This document shows, one piece after another, positions 53,101 through 61,658 of a stretch of DNA of 64,000 nucleotides. The DNA comes from Candidatus Kryptoniota bacterium. Its GTDB lineage: Bacteria > Bacteroidota > Ignavibacteria > Kryptoniales > JAKASW01. The translations under genes and the position numbers were made by a program. Numbering within the stretch: the stretch's first letter is position 1; every line of letters starts with the position of its first letter. Where the stretch lies: positions 62,001 through 126,000 of the forward strand of contig DATCTN010000015.1 in assembly GCA_036567965.1 (NCBI GenBank), written 5' to 3'. Below the pieces are notes generated by a model. That model searched no databases, had not been told where the DNA came from, and saw nothing but the letters and a program-made list of their open reading frames with translations.

Positions 53101-55829
53101 CGCACGTGATGGTTAAATCTCCTTACGAGAACGCGCGAGCGCTGGTGACGGTCGAACGCGACGGAATATTGAGGCAGTGGACAACGACGCTCGTCGGGAG
53201 TGCACCCGACATAAGGATTCCAATCACAAAGAGTGATCTTCCGAATATCTTCGTATCGGTGGTCCTCCTACAGGGCCGTGTAGCAGTACAGGAAGTGAAC
53301 GCGCGGGGCGAGGACATCGGGCGGCCGTCATTCAAGATCGGGTATATTAACCTTCCGGTGGATGCCGGGACTCAACACCTGGGTGTTTCGGTTGTGACAG
53401 ATAAGGACAACTATCACCCCGGTGACTCTGTAGAAGTTTCGATTAATGTTAAGAATGCTTCAGGCGCAGGGACCGCAGCAGAAGTTGTGCTTAGCGTCGC
53501 CGACATGGGTGTACTTAATCTCATCAACTACGCTTTGCCCGACCCCTTCGAGACTTTCTTCGGACCGCGAGAGCTCGGCGTGACAACGTCTGAGACGATC
53601 GTCCATCTTGTCCAGCAGCGTTCCTACGGTGAAAAAGGAGAAGATGAAGGCGGCGGCGGAATGTCGCTTTCAGAAATTCAGATGAGAGGCGATTTCAGAT
53701 TTACCGCTTATTGGAAGGCGTCAATTATCACGGACGAAAAAGGAACGGCGAAAATCAGATTCAAACTCCCGGACAACCTGAGCCAGTTCAAAGTCATGGC
53801 CGTCGCGTTGACGATGGGTTCCGAATTCGGATGCGGGACAAGCACGTTCCGTGTGAACAAGGAATTCCTGCTTCAGGCTGCGTTGCCGAGATTCGCGCGC
53901 GTCGGCGACAGGTTCAGCGCCGGGGTTCTCGCTACAAACTACTCCAAAGAGCCCGGCACCGTTGTCCTCCTCGCTTCCGTGGACAAGAACCTGATTCTTT
54001 CGGGAAAGGATACGATGACGTTTTCACTGGAACCTGGCGCGAGCAAAGAGATCAGATTCGATTATCAGGCACCGGAGCAAATCGGTCCAGCGACTTTCAA
54101 CTTCCAGGCGGCGATGGGAAAGTTCACCGACGGACTGACCATCACAATTCCTGTTGAAGTCCCAAGGATGAAGGAATCGGACGCACTTTACGAGAGCACC
54201 CAGGATTCCGCGAATGAATCGATAATCGTTCCGCAGGATATTCATCCTGGTCTCGGAGAAATCCAGCTTACGGCGGCATCCACAGCACTCGGCGGGTTGG
54301 AGAACAGCGTTAATTACCTGATCACGTATCCTTACGGCTGTCTTGAGCAGAGACTCTCCTGCGTCCTTCCCATAATACTCGGGGAAGACATGGTCAAGGC
54401 TTTCAAGCTGAACGTTCTCGAAGGAAAAGACATGAGGGCAGTCGCGCAGGGTGTCATCGACGAGATTTCCCGTTTCCAGACGGGCGATGGCGGCTTCGCA
54501 TACTGGAAAGGCGACCCGTACTCCTATCCATATCTCACTGGTTACGCGGTAATGGTTCTCGGCAAGGCGGTGGATCGGGGATACAGCGTTGACAAGGAAG
54601 TTTTGGATAATGCCGTAAAATACTGCAGCAATTATCTGAGAGACATTCAGAATCAAAAGTACGTTCCTGGCGGAGAGCCGTGCCGCCTGGCGACCCGGGC
54701 GTTGATTGTCTACGCGCTTGCCTGTGTCGGCCATCCGGAGCCGGCGTATGTCGAACAGCTGTACGTCTCGAGGAACACGCTTCCGCTCTTTGCGAAAGCT
54801 TTCCTTCTCGAGGCCATACACAAAGGAAACGGAAATTCAGGAGCGATGTTCGGCATGCAAAACGAGATTACGAGAGCTCTCCTGAACATGGCCAAGTTCG
54901 ATGGGACAACGGCGCATTTCGAAGAACCCGACTGGGAGGGACTGAAGTGGGTCTTCAGCACAAACACGAGGACGACCGCGATAATACTTCAGGCGCTGCT
55001 CGAGACCGGATATCGCGATCCGTTCCTTGCGAAAGTCACAAGCTGGATCATGCGCGAAGGCAAGATCGGGAGATGGCGATCGACACAGGAAAATATTTAC
55101 GTAGTTGCAGCGCTGTCGGATTATTTCTCTGCCTTCGAGAAAGAGAATCCGGATTTCACCGCCCACATTTCGATTGCAGGCCGGAAAATCCTGGACTCGA
55201 TGTTCAAGGGACGAGAGTTCAAGACAGTGGCGGAGTCTGTGCCCCTTGGCGAGTTCACGAAGGACAAAGCTCTACCCATCAGCATTAAGAAAAGCGGCGC
55301 CGGGAGACTCTACTACGGCATCCGAATGAATTACTATCCGAAGAGAGACACGCTCTACCGCGATGAAGGAATCGCAGTACTGAAGGTGATCACGACGGCA
55401 GACGGCAAGCCGGCACAGAAATCGGCAGACGGAGAGTATTTGCTTTCAGCCGGATCGATGTACAAAGTGACCATCACAGTTGTGGTGGCGCAGGAGAGAA
55501 ATTTTGTGGTAGTCGACGATCCGATACCTGCGGGTACTGAAACCGTGAATCTGACCTTCGACACCGAAAGCGGATTTCTCAGTGAGGGCCTGGATAATCC
55601 TGACGAATATGAAACCGAATACTGGTCGGGCGGATTCAACCATGTCGAACAGAAAGACGACCGCGTGCTTCTTTTCGCGAATACCCTTGACGCGGGAACA
55701 CATTATCATTCTTATCTGGTGCGGGCCGCGACGTACGGGACATTCTCGATGCCGTCGACCCACGCGGAAGAGATGTATGCACCGGACGTTTTCGGTCAGA
55801 CTGTGCACGGGACAGTGATCGTTAAATGA
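50157..55829 (+). CDS. Bacterial alpha-2-macroglobulin
   Basis: About 1890-aa exported protease trap. Signal peptide SALFLFAVLSYLPGTVTSQ, two N-terminal Ig-like (Big_5-type) domains, a chain of macroglobulin domains, the bait/MG7-10 region, and the thioester domain with the CLEQ motif intact (YPYGCLEQRL, about residue 1394), followed by a receptor-like C-terminal domain. Such proteins are covalent traps for proteases at the cell envelope, typically encoded with PBP1C, which is next here with a four-base overlap (TGA within ATGAGA). No lipobox Cys is visible right after the signal peptide, so anchoring is unclear. Confidence 0.95.
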   Translation: MKRSALFLFAVLSYLPGTVTSQQTNEPLRVLSATPSGATETRDQSHAIVVIFNKAMVPLQEVPVGEGSGPLVIEPQIKGRYRWLGTTTLTFWPNDTLPYATAYTARVPAGTKALDGSTLSQDYTWTFETPRPQLIRTLPRDNATYIRPETKIYLQFNEPMDPSRAAPYISIMKSNGTVLMTVPSQVRYPTGDELDKFGWDNLAKNILLVVPTDKLEGGSKYFVQLKAGLPGVVGNLGLAADKVITFSTPGDFKFEGLSSESIRPDGALTLVFSNPVDMKELVQHLSFSPGIEIPSEYSEGYYGTRTRTSLYLDFLPDTTYSLKIDGALKDEFGNSLGQDISVSFSTGSYTSRLYMAGGEGTIEAYGKMRYPIAVRNLESFRLRLASIPVDSVIPYFISGHFDQWVNVDRKVDLKIKNNTLSHITFKADEPLGGKKFGFIGAEISEPVPAINDFGPSSAFLQVTSLGITAKFSPENNLVWVTHLQDTKPVAGAEVQVRDDQNRVLWKGSTDTSGLATTPGWGTLGMKPKEYQQPRIWIFAREGEDWAFTRNEEGTGIDPWRFGINYDWRPQYQSLSGTVFTDRGLYRAGEEVQIKGIVRQRISDDWKLPVGRKVLVAVMDPMNEEVQTDTMTVSPFGSFDLSFEMSPNAHLGDYRIHVFTRKSGLEYGGSEYDYEDEDQKKSPEGMIEVASGSFRVEAFRPAESEVSVRFLANGTPDQPSYTMGDTARGTISARYLFGAPMRNDKVSWALRAFPGSFDPPGYPDYSFGPSWWDVERSETMLASVDTTLDDHGMLAISFPIGKDRLKGTQNLLLEATATSQSRRSVTGRASVLLHGGQFYIGIRESNFFNKLGDTLRFDLIASRPDGSLIQGEDLHVSIVKRQWISVRRAETDGRYYWQTDKIDSILQDFTVPSGSSPREGEYVPKHAGYYLINVRSTDSMGNPIESGNDFYVTGSSYIAWQRSDDDRIDLVSDRKSYKPFDVAHVMVKSPYENARALVTVERDGILRQWTTTLVGSAPDIRIPITKSDLPNIFVSVVLLQGRVAVQEVNARGEDIGRPSFKIGYINLPVDAGTQHLGVSVVTDKDNYHPGDSVEVSINVKNASGAGTAAEVVLSVADMGVLNLINYALPDPFETFFGPRELGVTTSETIVHLVQQRSYGEKGEDEGGGGMSLSEIQMRGDFRFTAYWKASIITDEKGTAKIRFKLPDNLSQFKVMAVALTMGSEFGCGTSTFRVNKEFLLQAALPRFARVGDRFSAGVLATNYSKEPGTVVLLASVDKNLILSGKDTMTFSLEPGASKEIRFDYQAPEQIGPATFNFQAAMGKFTDGLTITIPVEVPRMKESDALYESTQDSANESIIVPQDIHPGLGEIQLTAASTALGGLENSVNYLITYPYGCLEQRLSCVLPIILGEDMVKAFKLNVLEGKDMRAVAQGVIDEISRFQTGDGGFAYWKGDPYSYPYLTGYAVMVLGKAVDRGYSVDKEVLDNAVKYCSNYLRDIQNQKYVPGGEPCRLATRALIVYALACVGHPEPAYVEQLYVSRNTLPLFAKAFLLEAIHKGNGNSGAMFGMQNEITRALLNMAKFDGTTAHFEEPDWEGLKWVFSTNTRTTAIILQALLETGYRDPFLAKVTSWIMREGKIGRWRSTQENIYVVAALSDYFSAFEKENPDFTAHISIAGRKILDSMFKGREFKTVAESVPLGEFTKDKALPISIKKSGAGRLYYGIRMNYYPKRDTLYRDEGIAVLKVITTADGKPAQKSADGEYLLSAGSMYKVTITVVVAQERNFVVVDDPIPAGTETVNLTFDTESGFLSEGLDNPDEYETEYWSGGFNHVEQKDDRVLLFANTLDAGTHYHSYLVRAATYGTFSMPSTHAEEMYAPDVFGQTVHGTVIVK

Positions 55830-58273
55830 GAAGGCTGATCAGACTTCTCAGGCTAAGACCTCTTGAAAGCGGCGTGATGATTGCCGCTGCCGCTTTCATT
55901 TTTTCTTTTTTTGTTCCAATACCAGAGGAAGATCTGTCGCCTCTTCCAGTAATATCCATGCGCATCACAGACAGAAACGACAGAACCCTGAGAGAGGTCC
56001 TGTCTGACCAAGGAGGAAGAGCGTACTGGCTCCGCCCGGATGAAATTCCAAAACACTTGATCGATGCTACGATCGCAGCTGAGGACAGGTATTTCTATTC
56101 GCACCCCGGGATAAATCCATTCTCAATTGCGAGAGCTTTCGTCCAGGATATCAGGTCAAGACGGTTTGTCGCCGGCGGATCGACGATCACCCAGCAGGTT
56201 GTGAGAAACATATACCATGAGCCGCGGACAATATTCGGGAAGATGATCGAGGGCTGGCGGGCAATCCGGCTGGAGAAGACTATCTCCAAAAAGGACATCA
56301 TCGTCGAGTATCTCAACCGCGTTCCCTACGGAAACGGCACATACGGGATTGAGGCGGCATCGCGCCTCTACTTTGGAATGCCTGCAGCTCACCTATCTCT
56401 CGCACAGTCCGCATTCCTCGCCGGCCTTCCAAATTCACCTAGTATGTCCAATCCATACAAGGGAATCGACAAAGCAAAGAGACGACAGCTGATCATTCTT
56501 AAGCGAATGCTCTCGGAAAATTACATCACGAAAGAGGAATGCGGGCGTGCAGCGGACGAACGAATAATTTTGCAGGATCCCGACCGCCAGCTGAGGGCCC
56601 CGCATTTTACTGAGATGGTTCTGAACTCAATTCCCGCGGACGAACGGTCCCGGATCTCTTCGATCAGAACTACGCTCGACTACGAGATCCAAAACACGGT
56701 AGAGATTCTTCTCAAGGGACATATTGCGTCTCTCCGGAAGTCACATGTCACAAACGGATCGGTTGTTGTCATTGACAATTTGACGGGTGAAGTGATAGCT
56801 CTCGCGGGATCGGTGGACTATTTCGATTCACTTCATGACGGTCAGTTCAACGGTGCTCTGGCGAAGAGGCAGCCTGGCTCGGCGCTGAAGCCGTTCGTGT
56901 ACGGCCTAGCGTTGGAAGCAGGAATGACCGCTGCAGAAGTGCTCCCGGACATCCCTTTCGCCGCTCCGACCCAAAACGGCACTTTCGTTCCGCAAAACTA
57001 CGACAGAAGGTTTCACGGGCCGGTCAGGTTAAGGACGGCGCTCGGCTGTTCGTACAATGTCCCCGCGGTGAGGGTGGCTGACAAGCTCGGGCTTGATGCC
57101 GTCCTCGCGAAATTTCACGACGCCGGCCTGGCATCGCTCGACAGGCCCGCGTCATACTACGGTCTCGGCCTTGCGCTTGGAGATGGTGAAGTGACGCTTC
57201 TTGAGCTGACAAGAGCGTACTCCATGCTGGCACGCAGCGGGAATTATATTCCGGATAAAATCATACTCGCAATAAGAAACATTAACGGAGTCGAGAAACC
57301 TTTCACCTCACCCGACAGTTCCGTGCCGGCTGGAGTCGCGAGGAGCGTGTTCTCACCGCAAGTGGCTTACATCATCACGAGCATACTCAGCGACGAGGAC
57401 GCCCGCGCCCCGGCATTCGGGATAGATTCGCCGGTGAGTCTGCCGTTCCCCTGCGCCGTGAAAACGGGAACTTCCAAGGACTATAAAGACAATTGGACGG
57501 TTGGATTTACACCCAGATGGACGGTCGGCGTATGGGCAGGCAACTTCGACGCTAAACCGATGCGAACCATTTCAGGGATTACCGGTGCCGGTATGCTATT
57601 CAGGGATGTCATGCTTTACCTCGAACAATCGGGGAACTGGTCGGGCTTCCGTGTTCCAGAGGGGATCGTTCACGTGAAAGTCTGTGCGCTCTCAGGAAAA
57701 CTCCCGGGGAACGCGTGTACCGGCACCATGGATGAAGTGTTCATTCGAGGAACTGAACCGACTGAAACGTGCGACATGCACCTGAAGATTCTTGTAGATG
57801 CACGGACAGGAGAGCCCGCCCGTGGGCCGATCCGCGGAAGATCGCTTCTGACAGAGACCATCGAGGTACTGCCGCCCAGCTATGATTCCTGGCTCGAGCA
57901 GCGGGAGGAGGGACGCCGCAATCGGCTTCCGGTACCAGGACCGCGTGCGCGTCTCGGGACGCCGGTCAGTTCGACCGGGGATCTTCAGCGGCCGGCTGCC
58001 GTCGAGTTCGGAATCTCAGCGCCGGAAAATGGAGCGGTCTTCAAAATCGATCCGTCACTCAGAAGAGAATTTCAAATGCTGGATGTGGCTGTCGTCGCCG
58101 GTCCAGCGTACCATGATGTCAAACTGCTCGTCGACGGCAAATTGTACGCTGAATTATCGGATACCAAGATAGCGCGCTGGGCATTGTTACCGGGAGGACA
58201 CGCGTTCAGCATCATCGCCGAAAGAAAAAACAAGACCGTGAGAAGTTCAACCGTGCGGATTACCGTGAACTAG
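55826..58273 (+). CDS. pbpC: Penicillin-binding protein 1C
   Basis: Bifunctional-type peptidoglycan polymerase, 815 aa. One N-terminal membrane anchor (VMIAAAAFIFSFFVPIP). The transglycosylase domain carries Glu in AAEDRYFYSHPG, GGSTITQQVVRN and RKTISKKDIIVEYLN. The transpeptidase domain carries nucleophile Ser in KRQPGSALKPF (about 352), SYNVPAVR, and KTGTSKDYKDNW (about 545). A C-terminal PBP1C-specific domain follows (about 720-815). Overlaps the A2M gene by four bases; A2M and PBP1C are commonly paired, suggesting the trap protects the cell when PBP1C repairs wall damage. Confidence 0.95.
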   Translation: MRRLIRLLRLRPLESGVMIAAAAFIFSFFVPIPEEDLSPLPVISMRITDRNDRTLREVLSDQGGRAYWLRPDEIPKHLIDATIAAEDRYFYSHPGINPFSIARAFVQDIRSRRFVAGGSTITQQVVRNIYHEPRTIFGKMIEGWRAIRLEKTISKKDIIVEYLNRVPYGNGTYGIEAASRLYFGMPAAHLSLAQSAFLAGLPNSPSMSNPYKGIDKAKRRQLIILKRMLSENYITKEECGRAADERIILQDPDRQLRAPHFTEMVLNSIPADERSRISSIRTTLDYEIQNTVEILLKGHIASLRKSHVTNGSVVVIDNLTGEVIALAGSVDYFDSLHDGQFNGALAKRQPGSALKPFVYGLALEAGMTAAEVLPDIPFAAPTQNGTFVPQNYDRRFHGPVRLRTALGCSYNVPAVRVADKLGLDAVLAKFHDAGLASLDRPASYYGLGLALGDGEVTLLELTRAYSMLARSGNYIPDKIILAIRNINGVEKPFTSPDSSVPAGVARSVFSPQVAYIITSILSDEDARAPAFGIDSPVSLPFPCAVKTGTSKDYKDNWTVGFTPRWTVGVWAGNFDAKPMRTISGITGAGMLFRDVMLYLEQSGNWSGFRVPEGIVHVKVCALSGKLPGNACTGTMDEVFIRGTEPTETCDMHLKILVDARTGEPARGPIRGRSLLTETIEVLPPSYDSWLEQREEGRRNRLPVPGPRARLGTPVSSTGDLQRPAAVEFGISAPENGAVFKIDPSLRREFQMLDVAVVAGPAYHDVKLLVDGKLYAELSDTKIARWALLPGGHAFSIIAERKNKTVRSSTVRITVN

Positions 58274-58460
58274 CGCTTGATAGTCTGCTGCCGGTACTGC
58301 GATCGCTGCGATTCTTCGAAATACGTTTATCTTCCTTCGTATCGGGAGATCCGGCCGATCAGAGAGGCGCCCGCCAATTCTTTTACCCCTCAAATTATTT
58401 TCGCTTCCCCGAACCAACGGCGCGCAAAATTGCTCTCCCGACTTTCCTTTCTCCTGATCT

Positions 58461-60713
58461 TCAGATTCCCCAACTTAGCGACAAGTTGAAGATTGTCGGG
58501 AGCTGGTACACTACGTCGCCGGTAATATTGTTAATGTAGAACACATTTCTTTTGTTGTACGCGTTGACCAGCGTACCCTGGAGCGTGAAGTGTGCCGGAT
58601 CGATCTCAAAATCGTACGACGCGCTCAGGTCGAGACTTTGATAACCCGGAAGCCTTGATGTGTTCAGGCTGCCGAATAAGACCTGGCTGGATAGGGCCTG
58701 GCCGGTGTAATCAGGCAAGTTGTGGGGATTAATTTGAGCGAGCCCGAAATATCCGTCGACCGGAGTATACGGAAGCCCGCCCGAGAACTTCCACCTCGCT
58801 CTCAGCCAGAACTTCCTGAGCAGCTGCATGCCCGCGGAGATGTTCAACTGATGGCGAAGGTCATATCGTGGGAAATATGTCAAGCCGTCGAACATTCTAG
58901 TTGTGCGGCTGAATGAATAGCTCCCTTCAAGATAAGAGCTCTCCCCTGCGTCGTATCTGAAACTCACGTCCGCACCGTACGCTTCTCCCCTTCCGAATAT
59001 GAAGTCGTTCTCATATTCGTACACCTTGTCCCGGTTAACCGCAACTAAATTCCTGAAATCCTTGTAGTAAACTTCTATTCTTGCGGAAGTGAGAACGTTT
59101 GGATTCAATTTGACCCCCAGTACGTACTGAGTCGATTGCTCATCCCCGCTCCCTTCAGGAAGAGGAGCGATGACGTCGAAAGGAGTGAATACCATATTTT
59201 CGTCGTTCAGATTCATCAGTCTCTGGTGATAGATCCCACATGTGGCATAGACGGAAACGGGTTCTCCGAAATCGTACCCGAGCGTAATCCGGGGTTCCGC
59301 TATGTAACCATTCGGCTCACCGGCGAGGTCCTCGAATGCCCTCTGGAGATCTGATCGGAGTCCCAGCTCGAATGATAGTCCGCCTGCAAAATGGAAATTG
59401 TATTTTGCCCAGACCTGCGGTTCGGTCTCCGAGAGCGATTGCTGTATCACGGTGCCGTACTTATTAGTAAAAGTGTAATTATACGTGGGGAAATTGAATA
59501 ACAGTCCGATGTTGAACTCGTTCCGAGCTATCGAATACGACGTTACCTCCGCGTACAACGAGGGGCTCGACACTTCGCTGAGCTGGTAGCTGAGATACTG
59601 TGCATCTTTCGGAAGTTGCTCCGCCTTGTATGTTGAAGTCGAGATCGAAAATCTCATGTCGTACTGGTCGCCTACTAGATAGCTGCCGGAAACCGCTGCG
59701 GAGTTGTTGGTCCACCTGAAATCCGGCTCGGAGCTGTTGGAACCGGAGATCATATCCGCATTAGTCAGGAATTCTGCGGAGACATGTCCCGTTCCAAATG
59801 ATTCCACTGTGGCTTTTGCAAAACCGTCGTAGAAGTCGAAAGGGAGTCCGAGTCCATAGAATTTTTGAAGAGCGTCCTGGAACAACGGGCGGCGGTAAAA
59901 TAGCACGAAGCTTGTGTTTCCTCCCGACGAAAACGGACCGGTTAGAGAAAAATCCGACGAGAGAAGGTCGAGCGTGCCCTTCGCTCTGTAATTGTATCTA
60001 TCGCCGTCGATCGTCTGAATGTCGAATACTGACGACAGTCTTCCGCCATACTGCGCCTGGAATCCTCCGGTACTGAAATCCGCGACCTTAACTATCATCG
60101 GGTCCACAAAACTAAACAACCCGAACGCATGCGACAGGTTGTAGATCTGCATGCCGTCGATGAGAACAAGGTTCTGATCCGGACCTCCTCCCCTTACATA
60201 GTACTGGCTGGAAATTCCGCTGACTGTGACGACACCCGGAAGCTGCGTGACATATTGTACAACGTCATTCTTGAACATGCCGACATTTCTCTGCAGTTCT
60301 CCGGAAGTTATAATCGTTGTGCCCGCGACTTTCGCACCGCCGACGTATGACTCTCCGGTGACCTCAACAGCCGGCATTGTCTTGGGAGACTCAGGGATCG
60401 CGAGGCGAACGGTAGTCGATTCCTTCAACGAATCAGGGAGTTCGAAATCTTTCGACCTGTAACCGATGGCCGACGCGCGCAGTCTCGTCTGCTCCGGCTT
60501 GACATTTCTCAAGAAGAAGTAGCCGTTGATGTCCGCAACTGTTCCTATGGAGGTGCCGACGATGGAGACGGTCGCGTAAGGAATTCGCTCTCCGCTCGCG
60601 CTGTCGACTACCGATCCTTTTATTGTCACGCTCCTTCCTTGTCCAAAGGTTCCATCCGGATGGAGTAATACCAAAATAAAAAGGACTGAGATCGAAAGGA
60701 GTTTCTTCCTCAA
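58461..60713 (-). CDS. TonB-dependent receptor with CarboxypepD_reg domain
   Basis: Outer-membrane receptor, 750 aa. Signal peptide LLSISVLFILVLLHPDGTFG, a CarboxypepD_reg-like domain (about 28-110; KGSVVDSASGERIPYATVSI), a plug domain (about 115-230; QYVTQLPGVVTVSGISSQYY, VLIDGMQIYN), then a long beta-barrel ending NLSLSWGI with the terminal aromatic-type strand. Takes up an unidentified large ligand powered by TonB. It is coupled by a four-base TTGA overlap to the DUF4249 lipoprotein upstream, a usual pairing in Bacteroidota. TTG start. Confidence 0.93.
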   Translation of the reverse strand: MRKKLLSISVLFILVLLHPDGTFGQGRSVTIKGSVVDSASGERIPYATVSIVGTSIGTVADINGYFFLRNVKPEQTRLRASAIGYRSKDFELPDSLKESTTVRLAIPESPKTMPAVEVTGESYVGGAKVAGTTIITSGELQRNVGMFKNDVVQYVTQLPGVVTVSGISSQYYVRGGGPDQNLVLIDGMQIYNLSHAFGLFSFVDPMIVKVADFSTGGFQAQYGGRLSSVFDIQTIDGDRYNYRAKGTLDLLSSDFSLTGPFSSGGNTSFVLFYRRPLFQDALQKFYGLGLPFDFYDGFAKATVESFGTGHVSAEFLTNADMISGSNSSEPDFRWTNNSAAVSGSYLVGDQYDMRFSISTSTYKAEQLPKDAQYLSYQLSEVSSPSLYAEVTSYSIARNEFNIGLLFNFPTYNYTFTNKYGTVIQQSLSETEPQVWAKYNFHFAGGLSFELGLRSDLQRAFEDLAGEPNGYIAEPRITLGYDFGEPVSVYATCGIYHQRLMNLNDENMVFTPFDVIAPLPEGSGDEQSTQYVLGVKLNPNVLTSARIEVYYKDFRNLVAVNRDKVYEYENDFIFGRGEAYGADVSFRYDAGESSYLEGSYSFSRTTRMFDGLTYFPRYDLRHQLNISAGMQLLRKFWLRARWKFSGGLPYTPVDGYFGLAQINPHNLPDYTGQALSSQVLFGSLNTSRLPGYQSLDLSASYDFEIDPAHFTLQGTLVNAYNKRNVFYINNITGDVVYQLPTIFNLSLSWGI

Positions 60714-61636
60714 AACAGGAAAATCCTTGTCGTGTCGACCGCTGCACCTGCTACTATACCTTCTCCCAGGCCGTTGAAGATGTTCGAGAAAATGATCTTG
60801 TCTGTCCGCATCGACAGCGGATCGAGTTCGCGGTTCGACGTAATGTAAAACCTGTAAAGAGGATCGTCGATCTGAGTGACAACAATGTCCGTGTAGAAAT
60901 GGACCCGCTTCAAATTCCCCCCGAGAGCTTGGGCTGATTTGAATGCGCTGGCGTAATCTGAAATTGAGAATTCTTCGTCCGTGTTTCCCGCCGTCGCTTC
61001 GCGGAATGGGTCGGGTGAGGTCTGTTGATTGATCGGGATGATGTCGCTTTGAAAATTCCCGCTGCTGTCGAAGCCCCTGTATTCAACGTAAAGCCGGGCA
61101 AACTCGGCCCTCGTCGAACCGGAAAGCAGTACATTGAAGACCAGTGGTGTGGTAGCGATTGCCGGGCGGCGAAGATCTGAATAAGTCGATAGATCCGGAA
61201 CCGTCACATTGCTCCCCGGAACACTTACCGGGGCGACAGCCGGCGGATAACCATTCTTGAGAACCGACAGAGTGTAATTCCCGAAAGGCATTACCTCGGT
61301 CTGAACGAAGTAAAAGGAAACAGTGTCGCCGTCTATCACTCCGGTCGTGTCGATGAGGGTGATATCCGGTCCTGATCCTCCGCTCAGTACGACGGTAGCG
61401 CCATGTACCGGTTCACCGACGCTGTCCGACTGCGATCCCTTGACTGATGTCACCCTGACGTACACGTCCTTCGAGTTCGCGATGAGGATGGAATAAACAA
61501 CAAGCTTCGGTGTAATATTCACATCCGGCTTGAACGGGCTGTTGCAGCCCGACGACAAAATCGAAAGAACCGCCAGCAGAACTGCGGTTGCGCCGCGAAG
61601 TTTGCCACCTGCTTTATAGATCGAATCCGCGTTCAA
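60710..61636 (-). CDS. DUF4249 lipoprotein
   Basis: 308 aa; signal peptide and lipobox LSILSSGC (Cys at about residue 31), then NSPFKPDVNITPKLVVYSIL and VYVRVTSVKG, followed by Ig-like beta-strand regions. These are marks of the DUF4249 lipoproteins that accompany TonB-dependent receptors in Bacteroidota and probably sit as surface partners of the receptor. No SusD-type helical fold. TTG start; its stop overlaps the receptor start (TTGA). Confidence 0.88.
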   Translation of the reverse strand: MNADSIYKAGGKLRGATAVLLAVLSILSSGCNSPFKPDVNITPKLVVYSILIANSKDVYVRVTSVKGSQSDSVGEPVHGATVVLSGGSGPDITLIDTTGVIDGDTVSFYFVQTEVMPFGNYTLSVLKNGYPPAVAPVSVPGSNVTVPDLSTYSDLRRPAIATTPLVFNVLLSGSTRAEFARLYVEYRGFDSSGNFQSDIIPINQQTSPDPFREATAGNTDEEFSISDYASAFKSAQALGGNLKRVHFYTDIVVTQIDDPLYRFYITSNRELDPLSMRTDKIIFSNIFNGLGEGIVAGAAVDTTRIFLF

Positions 61637-61658
61637 TTCATTCGACCCGAGTATATGT

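Noticed and set aside
53711-55288. Long open frames in other frames of the A2M gene (e.g. 54024-54821 minus, 54680-55288 plus)
   Set aside because: Non-gene-like composition (rich in Arg/Pro/Cys) and covered by a 1.9-kb-residue protein with an intact thioester motif.
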